In this document: positions 28,001 to 38,281 of the stretch, piece by piece | Numbering within the stretch: the stretch's first letter is position 1 | Layout of the letters: each line of letters begins with the position of its first letter | NCBI RefSeq assembly: GCF_000272005.1 | Contig: NZ_AKKU01000015.1 | Coordinates: 186,001 to 250,000 of the forward strand | Direction: 5' to 3' | DNA length: 64,000 nt | Origin: Alishewanella agri BL06 | GTDB taxonomy: Bacteria > Pseudomonadota > Gammaproteobacteria > Enterobacterales > Alteromonadaceae | The notes under the pieces: model-generated | The model's input: the letters and a program-made list of their open reading frames with translations, nothing else | Told to the model about the DNA's origin: nothing | Databases searched by the model: none | Made by a program: the position numbers and the translations under genes

Positions 28001-28456
28001 TTAATCAATTAAAAACAGCAGCCGTGCCTGCGCGGCAGGCAGCAAATAAAGCTGGGGCTGCCCTACCTGTTGTAGTAAATAATCCTGCTGTGCGGGATAG
28101 AGCAACCAGATGGTAGGTGCAAACTCGCCGGCCAGCTGCACACTGGCCTGGGCAACCGGCGCCTGAGTGGGCTTAGCTGCGCCAACGGCTGGCTGCAGGG
28201 GTGTATAGAGCCAGGCATTTAGCATTTGCTGGGCACTGACACTGCTGTTGCTGCGTGGTTGCAACTGCCATTGCCCGGCCGCCTGCACTAAACGCACGTC
28301 TGCTACCGCAATACTCAGCAGCTGCGATTGTTCCGGTAATAAGCTGGTGGTGGCTGGTGCCTGGCCCGTACCCCGCCAGTCATACAGACTAAACATCAGT
28401 AACAGCACCACAAAAATCAGCACATTATTCCAGTTACGGCGAGACAGTTTCAGCAT
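28001..28456 (-). CDS. Unrecognised single-pass membrane protein
   Basis: A 151-residue protein with one N-terminal transmembrane helix (NVLIFVVLLLMFSLYDW) and a periplasmic Gln/Ala-rich domain with the sequence QYLYPAQQDYLLQQVGQPQLYLLP-like repeats of Leu and Gln. No family is recognised. It is separated from mutM by 38 bases and from the rpmBG terminator by about 75 bases, so it may have its own promoter. It could be a small envelope protein. Confidence 0.6.
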   Translation of the reverse strand: MLKLSRRNWNNVLIFVVLLLMFSLYDWRGTGQAPATTSLLPEQSQLLSIAVADVRLVQAAGQWQLQPRSNSSVSAQQMLNAWLYTPLQPAVGAAKPTQAPVAQASVQLAGEFAPTIWLLYPAQQDYLLQQVGQPQLYLLPAAQARLLFLID

Positions 28457-28530
28457 AAGGTTAGCAGCGGCAGAACACAGTGGTTCGCAAGTGAGTATGA
28501 ATAACGCAGATAGTAACGGCAGCAGGGCTA

Positions 28531-28560
28531 AAAAGCAAAAACCCGGCAGCGCCGGGTTTC
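28531..28560 (-). terminator. Terminator after rpmBG
   Basis: On the minus strand the stem AACCCGGC/GCCGGGTT with a three-base loop is followed by a T-rich tract (TTTTTGCTTTTT). It begins about 11 bases after the rpmG stop, the expected position for the end of the rpmBG operon. Confidence 0.85.
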
Positions 28561-28570
28561 TGGGGTTCGA

Positions 28571-28726
28571 TTACTTGATTTTCGCTTCTTTGAAAATCAC
28601 GTGCTTACGCACTTTAGGATCGAACTTTTTGATTTCCATCTTTTCTGGCATAGTGCGCTTGTTCTTCGTTGTCGTGTAGAAGAAGCCAGTGCCAGCAGAA
28701 GAAACTAAACGGATTTTATCGCGCAT
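28571..28726 (-). CDS. rpmG: Ribosomal protein bL33
   Basis: The 51-residue product starts [19 protein letters not shown] and ends FKEAKIK, the standard bL33 sequence; it lacks the zinc-binding Cys pairs (C- type), having none in the core. It is preceded by a TAAGGAATT site and follows rpmB with 11 bases between. A shorter gene like this is easily missed; the match over its entire length is unambiguous. Confidence 0.97.
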   Translation of the reverse strand: MRDKIRLVSSAGTGFFYTTTKNKRTMPEKMEIKKFDPKVRKHVIFKEAKIK

Positions 28727-28737
28727 TTGTTAATTCC

Positions 28738-28974
28738 TTATACCTTGTGACCGTTGGCACGAACTTCTGCTAACACAGCGTCGATACCTTTCTTGTCAAT
28801 GATACGCATACCCTTGGTAGAGGTACGTAAAGTGACGAAACGGTTTTCGCTTTCAACCCAGAAACGGTGCGTTTGCAGGTTAGGCAGGAAACGGCGCTTA
28901 GTCGCGTTGTTGGCGTGCGAACGACGGTTACCTACCATCGGACCTTTGCCAGTTACTTGGCATACTCTAGACAT
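28738..28974 (-). CDS. rpmB: Ribosomal protein bL28
   Basis: The 78-residue protein [20 protein letters not shown]...NATKRRF matches bL28 in length and sequence throughout. It is followed by rpmG in the conserved order. An AGAAATATT spacer with a GGAG site (TTTGGAGAAAT) precedes the ATG, which is typical for a strongly translated ribosomal protein. Confidence 0.97.
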   Translation of the reverse strand: MSRVCQVTGKGPMVGNRRSHANNATKRRFLPNLQTHRFWVESENRFVTLRTSTKGMRIIDKKGIDAVLAEVRANGHKV

Positions 28975-29180
28975 GTCAATATTTCTCCAAAATTACGTCA
29001 GCTCGAGCTATCTTTCACCCTTCTGGCCTTGAAGGTTGCCCCGAAAATGGATGAGGGCGCACTTTATACACGAAAGTACGGTTAAACTCAAGACAAATTC
29101 ATTTTCCCGGCCAGCGGGCAGCGCTGCGAAAACGCCTTGCATCGAGACTCACGCCGGGCTGTACTCAGGTGCATTACCTG

Positions 29181-29855
29181 CTACAACCAGCCACGCTCTG
29201 CAAAAGACACCACTTCCGCATCACCTACCACAAAATGGTCCAGCACCCGGATATCAACCAGTGCTAAAGCCTGGGTCAGGCGCTCCGTTATTGCCCGGTC
29301 GGCGCGGCTTGGCTCAGCCACCCCAGAGGGGTGATTATGCGCCAGAATAACGGCGGCGGCATTATGCTTCAAAGCGTGCTGAACTACAATACGCGGGTAC
29401 ACCGGGGAGGCATCAATAGTGCCGTAAAATAATGGCTCGGAACCAATCATACGATGTTGATTATCAAGGTAAAGTACCAGAAAGACTTCGCGTAGTTCAC
29501 CGCTAAGCTGATGGGCTAAATATTTTCGCACTACCGAAGGCTCTGAGCAGACCGTGTCGCGTTTTAGCTGCTGCTGCAAAAAACGCCGGCTTAACTCCAG
29601 TACCGCCTGCAACTGCACATACTTGGCTTCACCTAAACCGCGGGCATTACAAAACTCGCTGCGACTGGCGCCGAGCAGGGCGCGTAAATCACCAAACTGC
29701 TGCAATAACTGCCTGGCCAGACTCACCGCGTCGGTACCGGCAATACCGGTGCGTAAGAAAATCGCCAGTAGCTCGGCATCCGATAAGGTGGCCGGCCCCA
29801 ATGTTAACAGTTTCTCCCGTGGTCGCTCACTGAGCGGCCAGTCTGTAATTGCCAT
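29181..29855 (-). CDS. radC: RadC/YicR-like JAB-domain protein
   Basis: The 224-residue protein begins with a helix-hairpin-helix region ([25 protein letters not shown] ... [18 protein letters not shown]) and has the JAB/MPN metalloprotease-like domain with the HNHPSG motif and the following acidic residue ([15 protein letters not shown]). Despite the radC name, no DNA-repair function is established. It lies at its usual place between rpmB and coaBC, divergent from coaBC. Confidence 0.93.
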   Translation of the reverse strand: MAITDWPLSERPREKLLTLGPATLSDAELLAIFLRTGIAGTDAVSLARQLLQQFGDLRALLGASRSEFCNARGLGEAKYVQLQAVLELSRRFLQQQLKRDTVCSEPSVVRKYLAHQLSGELREVFLVLYLDNQHRMIGSEPLFYGTIDASPVYPRIVVQHALKHNAAAVILAHNHPSGVAEPSRADRAITERLTQALALVDIRVLDHFVVGDAEVVSFAERGWL

Positions 29856-29963
29856 CCTGACCTCCTGTTGTTGATGTTGTCAGCGCTTAGCAGCTGAACG
29901 GGTGCTGAATTGGAGTTTCCGTGCTATCTTATGCCGACCGAGGCTGAAGCAGGACCAGAAATC

Positions 29964-31172
29964 ATGTTGCAAACCCTTGCTGATAAACGCATTTTACTTG
30001 GCATTAGCGGCGGTATTGCTGCCTATAAAAGTGCCGATCTGGTGCGGCGCTTAACCGAACGCGGCGCCGACGTCCGGGTTATTCTGACCAGCGCGGCGCA
30101 GGAATTTATTACCCCTCTGACGCTGCAAGCCGTCTCCGGTAATCCGGTTAGCCACAGCCTGCTCGATCCGGCCGCAGAAGCAGCGATGGGCCATATTGAA
30201 CTGGCAAAATGGGCCGATTTAATCCTGATAGCACCGGCGAGTGCCGATGTGATCGCCCGGCTGGCGCACGGCTTAGCCAATGATCTGCTTACCACCTGTG
30301 TACTTGCCAGTAGTGCCCCTGTTGCGGTAGCGCCGGCGATGAATCAGCAGATGTATAAAAATATAGCTACCCAAAAGAATCTCGCAACATTAAAGGAACA
30401 TAATTTTCACATCTTCGGCCCGGGCGTGGGCGCACAAGCCTGTGGCGATACCGGCGCTGGCCGCATGTTAGAACCGCTGGAGCTGGTCGCGCTGACCGAG
30501 CAATTATTTAGCCCTGTAAAAAATCTGCAAGGTTTACGCATTACCATTACCGCCGGCCCGACCCGCGAAGCCATTGATCCGGTGCGCTATATCAGTAATC
30601 ACAGCTCTGGCAAGATGGGCTTTGCGCTGGCTCAGGCCGCCGCGGCTATGGGCGCCGAGGTCACGCTGATCAGCGGCCCGGTGCAACTTGCTACCCCCGC
30701 CGGCGTAACACGGATTGATGTGCAAAGCGCCGAGCAAATGCATCAGGCGGCGCTATCTGCCGCGGTGCAATCGGATATTTTTATTGGCTGTGCCGCTGTC
30801 GCCGACTACCGGGTAGCGGAAATCGCGGCCGATAAACTGAAAAAAGGCGCCGAAGCGGAGATGCAGCTGACGCTGGTAAAAAACCCGGACATTATTGCCG
30901 CCGTCGCCGCCCTGCCGCAGCAGCGGCCCTTTACCGTCGGCTTTGCCGCCGAAACCCGTAACGTACTGGAATATGCGCGGCAAAAGCTGCTGAATAAGCG
31001 GCTGGATATGATTTGTGCCAATGATGTGTCGGCCAGCGATCGTGGCTTTAACAGCGATGACAATGCCCTTAGCGTGATCTGGCGCGGCGGCGAGCTGGAT
31101 TTACCGAAGGCACCGAAGCAACAGTTAGCCACACAGCTGATCACCCTGATCAGCGAACATTATAAAAACTAA
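29964..31172 (+). CDS. coaBC: Bifunctional phosphopantothenoylcysteine decarboxylase/synthetase
   Basis: CoaBC joins cysteine to 4'-phosphopantothenate and decarboxylates the product in coenzyme A synthesis. The flavoprotein CoaC half carries [18 protein letters not shown] and the conserved PAMNQQMY; the CoaB half has NHSSGKMG and [18 protein letters not shown]. The ATG at 29964 aligns the protein with the usual start ([17 protein letters not shown]); an in-frame ATG at 29910 would give an 18-residue unconserved extension. coaBC-dut-slmA is a conserved order. Confidence 0.95.
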   Translation: MLQTLADKRILLGISGGIAAYKSADLVRRLTERGADVRVILTSAAQEFITPLTLQAVSGNPVSHSLLDPAAEAAMGHIELAKWADLILIAPASADVIARLAHGLANDLLTTCVLASSAPVAVAPAMNQQMYKNIATQKNLATLKEHNFHIFGPGVGAQACGDTGAGRMLEPLELVALTEQLFSPVKNLQGLRITITAGPTREAIDPVRYISNHSSGKMGFALAQAAAAMGAEVTLISGPVQLATPAGVTRIDVQSAEQMHQAALSAAVQSDIFIGCAAVADYRVAEIAADKLKKGAEAEMQLTLVKNPDIIAAVAALPQQRPFTVGFAAETRNVLEYARQKLLNKRLDMICANDVSASDRGFNSDDNALSVIWRGGELDLPKAPKQQLATQLITLISEHYKN

Positions 31173-31208
31173 ATTCTTAACTTATAACGCAGCGAAGCAG
31201 TAAAACCG

Positions 31209-31667
31209 ATGAAAAAAGCTATAGATCTGAAAATTCTCGACCCGCGGATCGGCCGCGACTTTCCTTTACCGGCCTATGCCACCCCCGGCTCAGCGGGCCT
31301 GGATTTACGTGCTTGTCTGGAGCAAACTCTGGTACTGGAACCGGGCCAAACCGTGCTGATCCCAACCGGTATTGCCATTCATATTGGCGATGCCAACCTG
31401 TGCGCAACCATCCTGCCGCGCTCGGGCCTGGGGCATAAACATGGCATCGTACTGGGCAATCTGGTGGGGCTGATTGATTCGGACTATCAGGGGCCCTTGA
31501 TGGTGTCGATGTGGAACCGCGGCAGCGACAGCTTTAGTATTGAACCGGGCGACCGCATCGCCCAGCTGGTGTTTATGCCGGTGGTACAGGCCGAATTTAA
31601 TCTGGTCGAGGGCTTTGACAGCTCAGAGCGTGGTGAAGGTGGCTTTGGTCACTCCGGCAAGCAGTAA
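31209..31667 (+). CDS. dut: Deoxyuridine triphosphatase
   Basis: Dut hydrolyses dUTP to dUMP, keeping uracil out of DNA and feeding thymidylate synthesis. The 152-residue trimeric-type enzyme shows its five motifs, including [34 protein letters not shown] and the C-terminal [10 protein letters not shown]. It starts 36 bases after coaBC and is followed by slmA, so it is probably co-transcribed with coaBC. Confidence 0.97.
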   Translation: MKKAIDLKILDPRIGRDFPLPAYATPGSAGLDLRACLEQTLVLEPGQTVLIPTGIAIHIGDANLCATILPRSGLGHKHGIVLGNLVGLIDSDYQGPLMVSMWNRGSDSFSIEPGDRIAQLVFMPVVQAEFNLVEGFDSSERGEGGFGHSGKQ

Positions 31668-31718
31668 GGGCGCGACAACGCCCCTACTTCTGAATTAGCT
31701 AAGGATCTGAGCAGTCGC

Positions 31719-32312
31719 ATGGCAACAATAAAAAAATCAAACCGTAAAGAAGATATCCTGCAGGCGTTAGCGGCAATGCTGCAAAGCCACAGCAATGGCC
31801 AGCGTATTACCACCGCCGCGCTGGCAGAGCAGGTTGGCGTGTCGGAAGCGGCGCTGTACCGGCATTTCCCCAGCAAAGCGCGGATGTACGAAGGGCTGAT
31901 AGAATTTATTGAAGATACGCTGCTATCGCGGATCAATGCCATTACCGAAGAGCACAAAGATACCCAAACCCGCATCAGCCTGATGCTGCAGCTGGTACTG
32001 GTATTTGCCGAGCGTAACCCGGGCTTTTGCCGTATTCTGACCGGTGACGCGCTGCAGGGCGAGCAAGAGCGCCTGCTGGAGCGCGTCGCTGCACTGTTTG
32101 AAAGGCTGGAAACCCAGTTTAAACAGTGTTTACGCGAGCGCAAATTACGGGAAGGTAAAAGCTTTACTATCGATGAGGCGGAACTGGCAAACCTGCTGCT
32201 GGCCACCATAGAAGGCAAGATCAGCCAGTTTGTCCGTTCCGGCTTTAAACGCCTGCCAACCCAGTATTGGGCGGCGCAGTGGGCGTTACTCGAACAAAGC
32301 CTGTTTGCGTAA
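31719..32312 (+). CDS. slmA: Nucleoid occlusion factor SlmA
   Basis: SlmA is a TetR-fold protein that binds SBS sites across the nucleoid and blocks FtsZ assembly over it. The 197-residue product has the N-terminal HTH ([34 protein letters not shown]) and the long helical ligand-like domain; the coaBC-dut-slmA order supports the identity over other TetR proteins. A small GGGCG/CGCCC inverted repeat lies in the gap after dut (31669-31684). Confidence 0.94.
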   Translation: MATIKKSNRKEDILQALAAMLQSHSNGQRITTAALAEQVGVSEAALYRHFPSKARMYEGLIEFIEDTLLSRINAITEEHKDTQTRISLMLQLVLVFAERNPGFCRILTGDALQGEQERLLERVAALFERLETQFKQCLRERKLREGKSFTIDEAELANLLLATIEGKISQFVRSGFKRLPTQYWAAQWALLEQSLFA

Positions 32313-32317
32313 TGCTA

Positions 32318-32347
32318 CCTTGGTTAGTGCAGCTGCACTAACTAAGG
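32318..32347. repeat. Near-perfect 30-bp palindrome between convergent slmA and dgkA
   Basis: The core GTTAGTGCAGCTGCACTAAC (32323-32342) is a perfect palindrome, extended on each side by CCTT/AAGG with one mismatch pair. It lies in the 69-base gap between two converging genes, so it may act as a bidirectional terminator, though no long T tract follows on either side. Confidence 0.75.
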
Positions 32348-32381
32348 CGCTCGCCACAGTGCTGACGTCGCTATAGCGGCA

Positions 32382-32753
32382 TCAGGCCAGTTTCTGCCAC
32401 AGGGCAGCGCCCCAAACCAGCGCCACTATCACTAAACTGACAAAAACTGCAGCAGAGCCCATATCCTTAGCACGACCAGATAGCTCATGCCGCTCTAAAC
32501 CTACCCTATCGGTTAATGACTCAATGGCCGAATTCAGTAACTCCACTACCAGAACCAGGCACCATACCGCCAGCAGCAGGGCAAACTGCGCCACCGAGTC
32601 TGCCAGCCAGATAGCAGCAGGAATGGAAAGCAGCGTGAGCGTCGCTTCCTGACGAAAGGCAGACTCATAGCGCCAGCTGGCACTAAAACCCTGCATTGAA
32701 CAACGGGCCGCTTTAATAATACGTCCGATGCCAGTCCCATTTGGTTTTTGCAT
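32382..32753 (-). CDS. dgkA: Diacylglycerol kinase DgkA
   Basis: DgkA is the trimeric integral-membrane kinase that recycles diacylglycerol from membrane-derived oligosaccharide synthesis. The 123-residue protein has three hydrophobic helices and the family core ELLNSAIESLTDRVGLERHELSGRAKDMGSAAVF with the catalytic Glu and the metal/ATP-binding Glu and Asp residues. It is transcribed alone, convergent with slmA. Confidence 0.96.
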   Translation of the reverse strand: MQKPNGTGIGRIIKAARCSMQGFSASWRYESAFRQEATLTLLSIPAAIWLADSVAQFALLLAVWCLVLVVELLNSAIESLTDRVGLERHELSGRAKDMGSAAVFVSLVIVALVWGAALWQKLA

Positions 32754-32818
32754 GCTTAATCCTATTCCCTGTTGCTAACGCTAATACCTGCAAGAATGCG
32801 CCTATGCTGGGCGCAAAC

Positions 32819-32846
32819 AATACGGCCAGCAAAAGCTGGCCGTAGA
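32819..32846 (-). terminator. Terminator after pyrE
   Basis: A perfect 10-bp stem (TACGGCCAGC/GCTGGCCGTA at 32821-32844) with a four-base loop lies 15 bases past the pyrE stop; on the minus strand it is followed by TTGTTTG, a moderate T tract. It probably ends the rph-pyrE transcript. Confidence 0.75.
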
Positions 32847-32858
32847 TAAGAGATTTAA

Positions 32859-33503
32859 TCAGGCAATGCCGTACTGGGCACGGTAAGCCTTTACCGCTGC
32901 CAGATGCTCGGCCAGCTCAGGCTTGTCTGCCAGATAGCTAATCAAGTCCGGCAGGCTGATAATCGAAATCACTTTAGTATTAAAGTCGCGCTCGACTTCC
33001 TGAATTGCCGACAACTCACCCTGACCGCGCTCCTGCCGGTCCAGTGCAATCAGCACGCCGGTCAGCTCTGCGCCCTGCGCCTGGATCAGCTGCATTGATT
33101 CGCGGATCGCCGTACCGGCAGTGATCACATCATCCACCAGCATAATACGGCCTTTAAGTGGTGCGCCGACTAAATTGCCGCCTTCACCATGGGTTTTGGC
33201 TTCTTTGCGGTTAAAGCAGTATGGCAGGTCGCGCTGATAGTGCTCGGCCAACGCCACAGCGGTGGTAGTAGCAATAGGAATGCCTTTATAAGCCGGGCCA
33301 AACAGCACATCAAATTCGATACCCGAGTCCTGCAGCGCAGCCGCATAAAAGCGGCCCAGTTTTGCCAGATCGCCACCGGTATTAAATAAGCCGGCATTAA
33401 AAAAATACGGGCTAATCCTGCCAGATTTCAGCGTAAAGCTACCAAATTTCAGTACATTGCGTGATAACGCAAATTCAATAAATTCCCGTTGAAAGGCTTT
33501 CAT
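32859..33503 (-). CDS. pyrE: Orotate phosphoribosyltransferase
   Basis: PyrE forms orotidine 5'-phosphate from orotate and PRPP in pyrimidine synthesis. The 214-residue protein carries the PRPP-binding motif ([16 protein letters not shown]), the flexible loop ([12 protein letters not shown]) and [10 protein letters not shown]. It starts two bases after the rph stop, the conserved rph-pyrE order. Confidence 0.97.
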   Translation of the reverse strand: MKAFQREFIEFALSRNVLKFGSFTLKSGRISPYFFNAGLFNTGGDLAKLGRFYAAALQDSGIEFDVLFGPAYKGIPIATTTAVALAEHYQRDLPYCFNRKEAKTHGEGGNLVGAPLKGRIMLVDDVITAGTAIRESMQLIQAQGAELTGVLIALDRQERGQGELSAIQEVERDFNTKVISIISLPDLISYLADKPELAEHLAAVKAYRAQYGIA

Positions 33504-33505
33504 CG

Positions 33506-34225
33506 TTACTCCTTCGCCAATACCCGTTTTTGCTCGGCCACAATCTCAGTAATGGCCGCCGCACCCAGCTCCAGCATTTGCTGCATCTGCGCAAAACTAA
33601 AGGGCGCCTCTTCGGCAGTGCCCTGAATTTCAATTACTTCGCCCTGCTCAGTCATCACCAGATTCATATCGGTTTCGGCAGCCGAATCTTCGGCATAATC
33701 CAGATCGGCAACGGCTGCCCCCTGATAGATCCCCACCGACACCGCCGCCACCATATAACGCAACGGGTTCTTTTTAATCAGGCCTTTGGCCAGCATAAAG
33801 TTCAGCGCATCGACCAGTGCCACACAGGCACCGGTAATCGAGGCGGTACGGGTACCGCCATCAGCCTGAATCACATCACAGTCGATGGTAATGGTATTTT
33901 CGCCGAGCAGGCTTAAATCGACGGCGGTGCGCAGAGCGCGGCCAATCAGGCGCTGGATTTCCATAGTGCGGCCGCCCTGCTTACCACGGGCCGCTTCCCG
34001 ATCATTGCGGCTATGCGTCGCGCGCGGCAGCATACCGTATTCCGCGGTAATCCAACCCTGGCCCTTACCTTTTAAAAAACGTGGTACGCCTTCGGTAACA
34101 CTGGCAGTACAGATCACCTTAGTATTGCCAAACTCAACTAACACTGAGCCTTCGGCATGGGCAGTGAACTGGCGGGTAAAAGCGAGCGGGCGGATTTGAC
34201 TGGCGGTACGGCCACTTGGACGCAT
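33506..34225 (-). CDS. rph: Ribonuclease PH
   Basis: RNase PH trims tRNA 3' ends by phosphorolysis. The protein begins [14 protein letters not shown], the family start, with an AGGAGT site eight bases before the ATG at 34225; an upstream in-frame start at 34258 would add 11 poorly conserved residues. The core contains the conserved [22 protein letters not shown] region and a phosphate-binding RTAVDL stretch. Length 239 residues is normal and appears intact, unlike the frameshifted rph of E. coli K-12. Confidence 0.96.
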   Translation of the reverse strand: MRPSGRTASQIRPLAFTRQFTAHAEGSVLVEFGNTKVICTASVTEGVPRFLKGKGQGWITAEYGMLPRATHSRNDREAARGKQGGRTMEIQRLIGRALRTAVDLSLLGENTITIDCDVIQADGGTRTASITGACVALVDALNFMLAKGLIKKNPLRYMVAAVSVGIYQGAAVADLDYAEDSAAETDMNLVMTEQGEVIEIQGTAEEAPFSFAQMQQMLELGAAAITEIVAEQKRVLAKE

Positions 34226-34436
34226 TGGGCTACTCCTGACTGATAAATTAGCCACCATTATAGGGGCTATAGCCGCTGACGGCTATCTTTGTAACAGCTG
34301 ACTTCGGCTTTAAACCCGGCGCATGGCCATGCCTAAGGCCGCGCTTAAGCGCCATTATTTACAAGTTTGGCAGCATGCCCCCAAATTCGCCAAACTCAGG
34401 TATACTCCCATTTATTTGCCGTTTTGGAACCACCTT

Positions 34437-35297
34437 ATGATCCACAGTATGACCGCCTTCGCCCGCCACGAAACCAAAGCCAGCTGGGGCACCGCCCAGT
34501 GGGAGATCCGCTCGGTTAACCAGCGTTATTTAGAGTCCTACTTTCGCTTACCCGAACAGTTCCGTGGCTTGGAAAGCCTGCTGCGCGACAAACTGCGTAA
34601 CAGCCTGCAACGCGGCAAAATTGAGGTGAATTTACGCTATCAGGCCAATCAGGCTGCCGGCGAACTGCAATTAAATGATGTGTTTGCCGAGCAACTGCTG
34701 CAAAAAGCGCAGCAATTACTGCAAAAAGCGCCGCAAGCAACGCTAAATATTGCCGACATTCTACGTTGGCCTGGCGTAATGGAAACGCCTAGTGAAGATC
34801 TCGACACCCTGCAAGCTGAGCTGCTGGCCGGTTTCGATGCCGCTTTACAAGACTTTTTAGCCGGCCGCGGCCGCGAAGGCGCCGCCATTGAAGAGATGAT
34901 CCAGCAGCGTTTAACCGCTATTGGCGAGCAAGTGGCCTTTGTGCGCAGCCACTTACCGCAAGCCATGCAATGGCAACGCGACCGTATTACCAGCCGTTTA
35001 AATGAAATTAAAGCCGACCTAGACCAGGGCCGCCTGGAGCAAGAAATGGCGTTTTTAGCCTCGAAATCTGACGTCGCCGAAGAGCTGGACCGCCTTGATG
35101 CCCATATTAAAGAAACCCGCCACACCCTAAAAAAAGGCGGCGCCTGCGGCAGAAGATTAGACTTTATGATGCAGGAATTTAACCGCGAAGCGAATACGCT
35201 ATCCTCTAAAGCCATCAGCACTGAGATTACCAATGCAGCGGTGGAGCTTAAGGTGTTAATTGAACAGATGCGGGAGCAGATCCAAAATATTGAGTAA
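34437..35297 (+). CDS. yicC: YicC-family endoribonuclease
   Basis: The 286-residue product begins MIHSMTAFARHE and has the conserved YicC N-terminal domain and the DUF1732 C terminus ending in QEFNREANTLSSKAISTEITNAAVELKVLIEQMREQIQNIE. YicC proteins are reported as stable endoribonucleases. The ATG at 34437 is chosen by homology; the frame stays open upstream without conserved sequence. It is divergent from rph. In many relatives gmk follows, but here about 21 kb of other DNA lies between. Confidence 0.93.
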   Translation: MIHSMTAFARHETKASWGTAQWEIRSVNQRYLESYFRLPEQFRGLESLLRDKLRNSLQRGKIEVNLRYQANQAAGELQLNDVFAEQLLQKAQQLLQKAPQATLNIADILRWPGVMETPSEDLDTLQAELLAGFDAALQDFLAGRGREGAAIEEMIQQRLTAIGEQVAFVRSHLPQAMQWQRDRITSRLNEIKADLDQGRLEQEMAFLASKSDVAEELDRLDAHIKETRHTLKKGGACGRRLDFMMQEFNREANTLSSKAISTEITNAAVELKVLIEQMREQIQNIE

Positions 35298-35437
35298 ACA
35301 AACTCAACAGAACATATATACCATCTTAAGTGCCTGAGAACTTTTCTATACAGTTCCGGGTAAACTTGGTATTAAATACCCAGTTTTATATGGGATTGCT
35401 CCTAAAACATAAAGATAGAGTTAGAGACTCCGATTAA

Positions 35438-38281
35438 ATGTATAGCCAACATCAAGCCCAGTACTTCGCATGGCAGCTCACTCGACGCCTTGATAGTGAA
35501 GACGAAGATAAGCTGACCAGCGCAATTATGGATGCGCAAATAGATCTGAATCCTCATCAAGTGGATGCAGCCCTTTTCGCATTTAAAAATCCGTTGTCAA
35601 ACGGTGTGATTCTGGCAGATGAAGTGGGCCTAGGTAAAACAATCGAGGCAGGTCTCGTTATTGCCCAAAAATGGGCCGAGCGCAAACGTCGTATTCTTAT
35701 TATTGTCCCAGCCAATCTGCGTAAACAGTGGCACCAGGAGCTTCAAGAAAAGTTTGGTGTAGAAGGCCTAATTTTAGAGAGCGACAGCTATAAAAAAGCC
35801 AAAAAAGAAGGCATGAAAAACCCCTTTGATGCGGGTGAAAAAATAGTAATCTGCTCCTATCAATTTGCAAAAACTAAAGCAAATGACGTTCAGATGATCC
35901 CTTGGGATCTTGCAGTAATAGATGAAGCTCACAGGCTAAGAAACGTCTACAAAAAAGGCAACAAAATAGCCGCCACACTTCGTGATGCTTTGGGGCGTGC
36001 GTTTAAAGTCATGCTAACAGCTACGCCGCTTCAAAATTCGCTGCTGGAGTTGTTTGGCATGGTCAGTATCATTGATGAGAAGATATTTGGTGACCTGGAC
36101 AGTTTCCGTATCAAATATGGCCGACTGAACGACGACTTTTCTTTTAATGAGCTACGGCAGCGTATTAAATCCGTATGTAAGCGTACATTAAGAAAAGATG
36201 TCGAAGCATACGTTTCTTACACCAAGCGGATTGCAATGGTGGAAGAGTTTACTCCGTCAAGCGATGAGCAGAAGCTTTACAGGCTTGTATCGGCTTATCT
36301 GCAACGTCCCAACCTCAATGCACTCCCGAGCGGTCAGCGGCAATTAATCTCCATGGTAATGTGGAAACTTTTGGCGTCATCATCCTTTGCAATAGCCGGA
36401 GCATTAAACTCAATTATCACTCGGTTGGAAGAAGATCTAGAAAATGATGACACTGAAGCTAGTGTTTTCGGTGATCTAAATGCTGACTATGAATCACTGG
36501 ATGAAACTGCAGAAGAATGGTCCGATGACGAAGATAATAAGGTTCAATCGGAAAATGCCAATCGCCAATCCATTATTGATGAAATCAATGAGCTAAAGTC
36601 ATTTAAAGCACTCGCAGAAAATATTCGGGAAAACTCTAAAGGAGAAGCTCTGCTAAAAGCATTGAAAATTGCTTTTGAAAAGCTCAACGAGCTTGGCGCG
36701 CAAGAAAAAGCAATTATCTTTACTGAATCTAGAAGAACCCAGGATTATTTACTCAATCTATTAGAAAACAGCGAATACAAAGATGGTATTGTGCTTTTTA
36801 ATGGTACCAACAGCGATAGTCGGGCAAAAGAAATCTACAAGCAGTGGCTGTTAAAACATCAAGGTAGTGACAAAATCACCGGTTCCAAAACTGCGGATAC
36901 CCGTGCTGCATTAGTAGAATACTTTAGAGAACAAGGTAAAATCATGATTGCCACTGAGGCGGCAGCAGAAGGTGTAAACCTACAATTCTGCTCGTTAGTC
37001 ATCAACTATGACTTGCCGTGGAATCCTCAGAGAATTGAACAACGTATTGGACGGTGCCATCGATATGGTCAGAAGCACGATGTGGTTGTGCTTAATTTCA
37101 TTGACTCAACCAATCCGGCTGACCAACGGGTTCATGAGTTACTGAAACTTAAATTCAAGATATTTGATGGAGTCTTCGGCGCTTCTGACGAGGTATTGGG
37201 TGCCATTGAAAATGGAGTAGATTTCGAGCGTCGAATTAAACAAATTTACGATACTTGCCGCGATCCGGGTGAAATTAAAAGTGCATTCGACAAACTTCAG
37301 CAAGATCTGGCACACGAAATTAACGCTCAGATGGTTAACACACGGGAGCAACTGTTTGAAAACTTTGATGAAGATGTACTACAGCGCCTGAAAATTGATA
37401 CAGAAGCCTCGCTCGACAAGTACGAACAAATGTTGCTGGCGTTAACTCAAACTGAGCTTTCGAACCATTTTCTGCCTATTCAAGGTGGCTTTGTTATTAA
37501 GTCATTGCCTGCTGGAGCACCTGCGGATATCCCAACTGGGGAGTACGCACTACCTAGGCGTGATGGAGACTGTCACCTATATCGTCTAAAACACCCGCTG
37601 GCCCAGTGGGCTATTGATACTGCCAAAGCAAAAAAACTAGCTCAGGCACATCTTGTGTTTGATACCAGTGTCAGAGATACCAAAGTATCTGTTGTTGAAG
37701 AATTAAAAGGGCAAACCGGCCAATTGCAAGTATGCAGGGTGACAGTTGAATCCATGGAGCGAGCCGAAGATCACCTTGCTGTAATTGGTATCAATACCCA
37801 AGGAGAAGTAGTTCATTCAGAGGTTTTAGAAAAGCTACTTTCATATCCTATACAAAGTGATTTCCAAACCGCATTCACAGTGAGTCCAGTGATTGACAAG
37901 GAACTGTCTCGAGCTAAACAGGAATTGCTCGGTGATATCAGCCAGCGCAATCTCAAGTATTTTGTAGCTGAGGTTGAAAAGCTGGATGCTTGGGCCGACG
38001 ACCTTAAAGTGGTACTAGAGCAAGATATAAAAGAAACTGACAGGGAGATCCGCGAGGTTCGCAGAACTGCGAAGCTTGCACCTGACCTTCACGAAAAGTT
38101 GCACTGGCAGAAAAAGCAAAAAGAACTCGAAAAGTTGCGTAATAAAAAGCGCCGGGAGCTATTTGAACGACAGGACGAAGTCGATGAGCGTAGAGAATCT
38201 TTAATTACTGAATTAGAAGAAAAAATGAACCAGACTGTAGAAGAACAGGTACTGTTCAGCATTACCTGGGAGGTTATTTAA
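35438..38281 (+). CDS. SNF2-family helicase of a restriction-like operon
   Basis: This 947-residue protein is a superfamily 2 SNF2-type translocase: DEVGLGKT (Walker A, 61-68), DEAH (162-165), LTATPLQNS, and the second RecA lobe with ATEAAAEGVNLQFC and RIEQRIGRCHRYGQ (motif VI). A long helical C terminus (about 840-935) ends in a Lys/Glu-rich coiled-coil region. It overlaps the next gene by one base (TAATG). DrmD of DISARM and ZorD of Zorya are other SNF2-type defence proteins, but no DrmABC or Zorya partners are present. Base use is more A+T-rich than the core genome. Confidence 0.9.
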   Translation: MYSQHQAQYFAWQLTRRLDSEDEDKLTSAIMDAQIDLNPHQVDAALFAFKNPLSNGVILADEVGLGKTIEAGLVIAQKWAERKRRILIIVPANLRKQWHQELQEKFGVEGLILESDSYKKAKKEGMKNPFDAGEKIVICSYQFAKTKANDVQMIPWDLAVIDEAHRLRNVYKKGNKIAATLRDALGRAFKVMLTATPLQNSLLELFGMVSIIDEKIFGDLDSFRIKYGRLNDDFSFNELRQRIKSVCKRTLRKDVEAYVSYTKRIAMVEEFTPSSDEQKLYRLVSAYLQRPNLNALPSGQRQLISMVMWKLLASSSFAIAGALNSIITRLEEDLENDDTEASVFGDLNADYESLDETAEEWSDDEDNKVQSENANRQSIIDEINELKSFKALAENIRENSKGEALLKALKIAFEKLNELGAQEKAIIFTESRRTQDYLLNLLENSEYKDGIVLFNGTNSDSRAKEIYKQWLLKHQGSDKITGSKTADTRAALVEYFREQGKIMIATEAAAEGVNLQFCSLVINYDLPWNPQRIEQRIGRCHRYGQKHDVVVLNFIDSTNPADQRVHELLKLKFKIFDGVFGASDEVLGAIENGVDFERRIKQIYDTCRDPGEIKSAFDKLQQDLAHEINAQMVNTREQLFENFDEDVLQRLKIDTEASLDKYEQMLLALTQTELSNHFLPIQGGFVIKSLPAGAPADIPTGEYALPRRDGDCHLYRLKHPLAQWAIDTAKAKKLAQAHLVFDTSVRDTKVSVVEELKGQTGQLQVCRVTVESMERAEDHLAVIGINTQGEVVHSEVLEKLLSYPIQSDFQTAFTVSPVIDKELSRAKQELLGDISQRNLKYFVAEVEKLDAWADDLKVVLEQDIKETDREIREVRRTAKLAPDLHEKLHWQKKQKELEKLRNKKRRELFERQDEVDERRESLITELEEKMNQTVEEQVLFSITWEVI

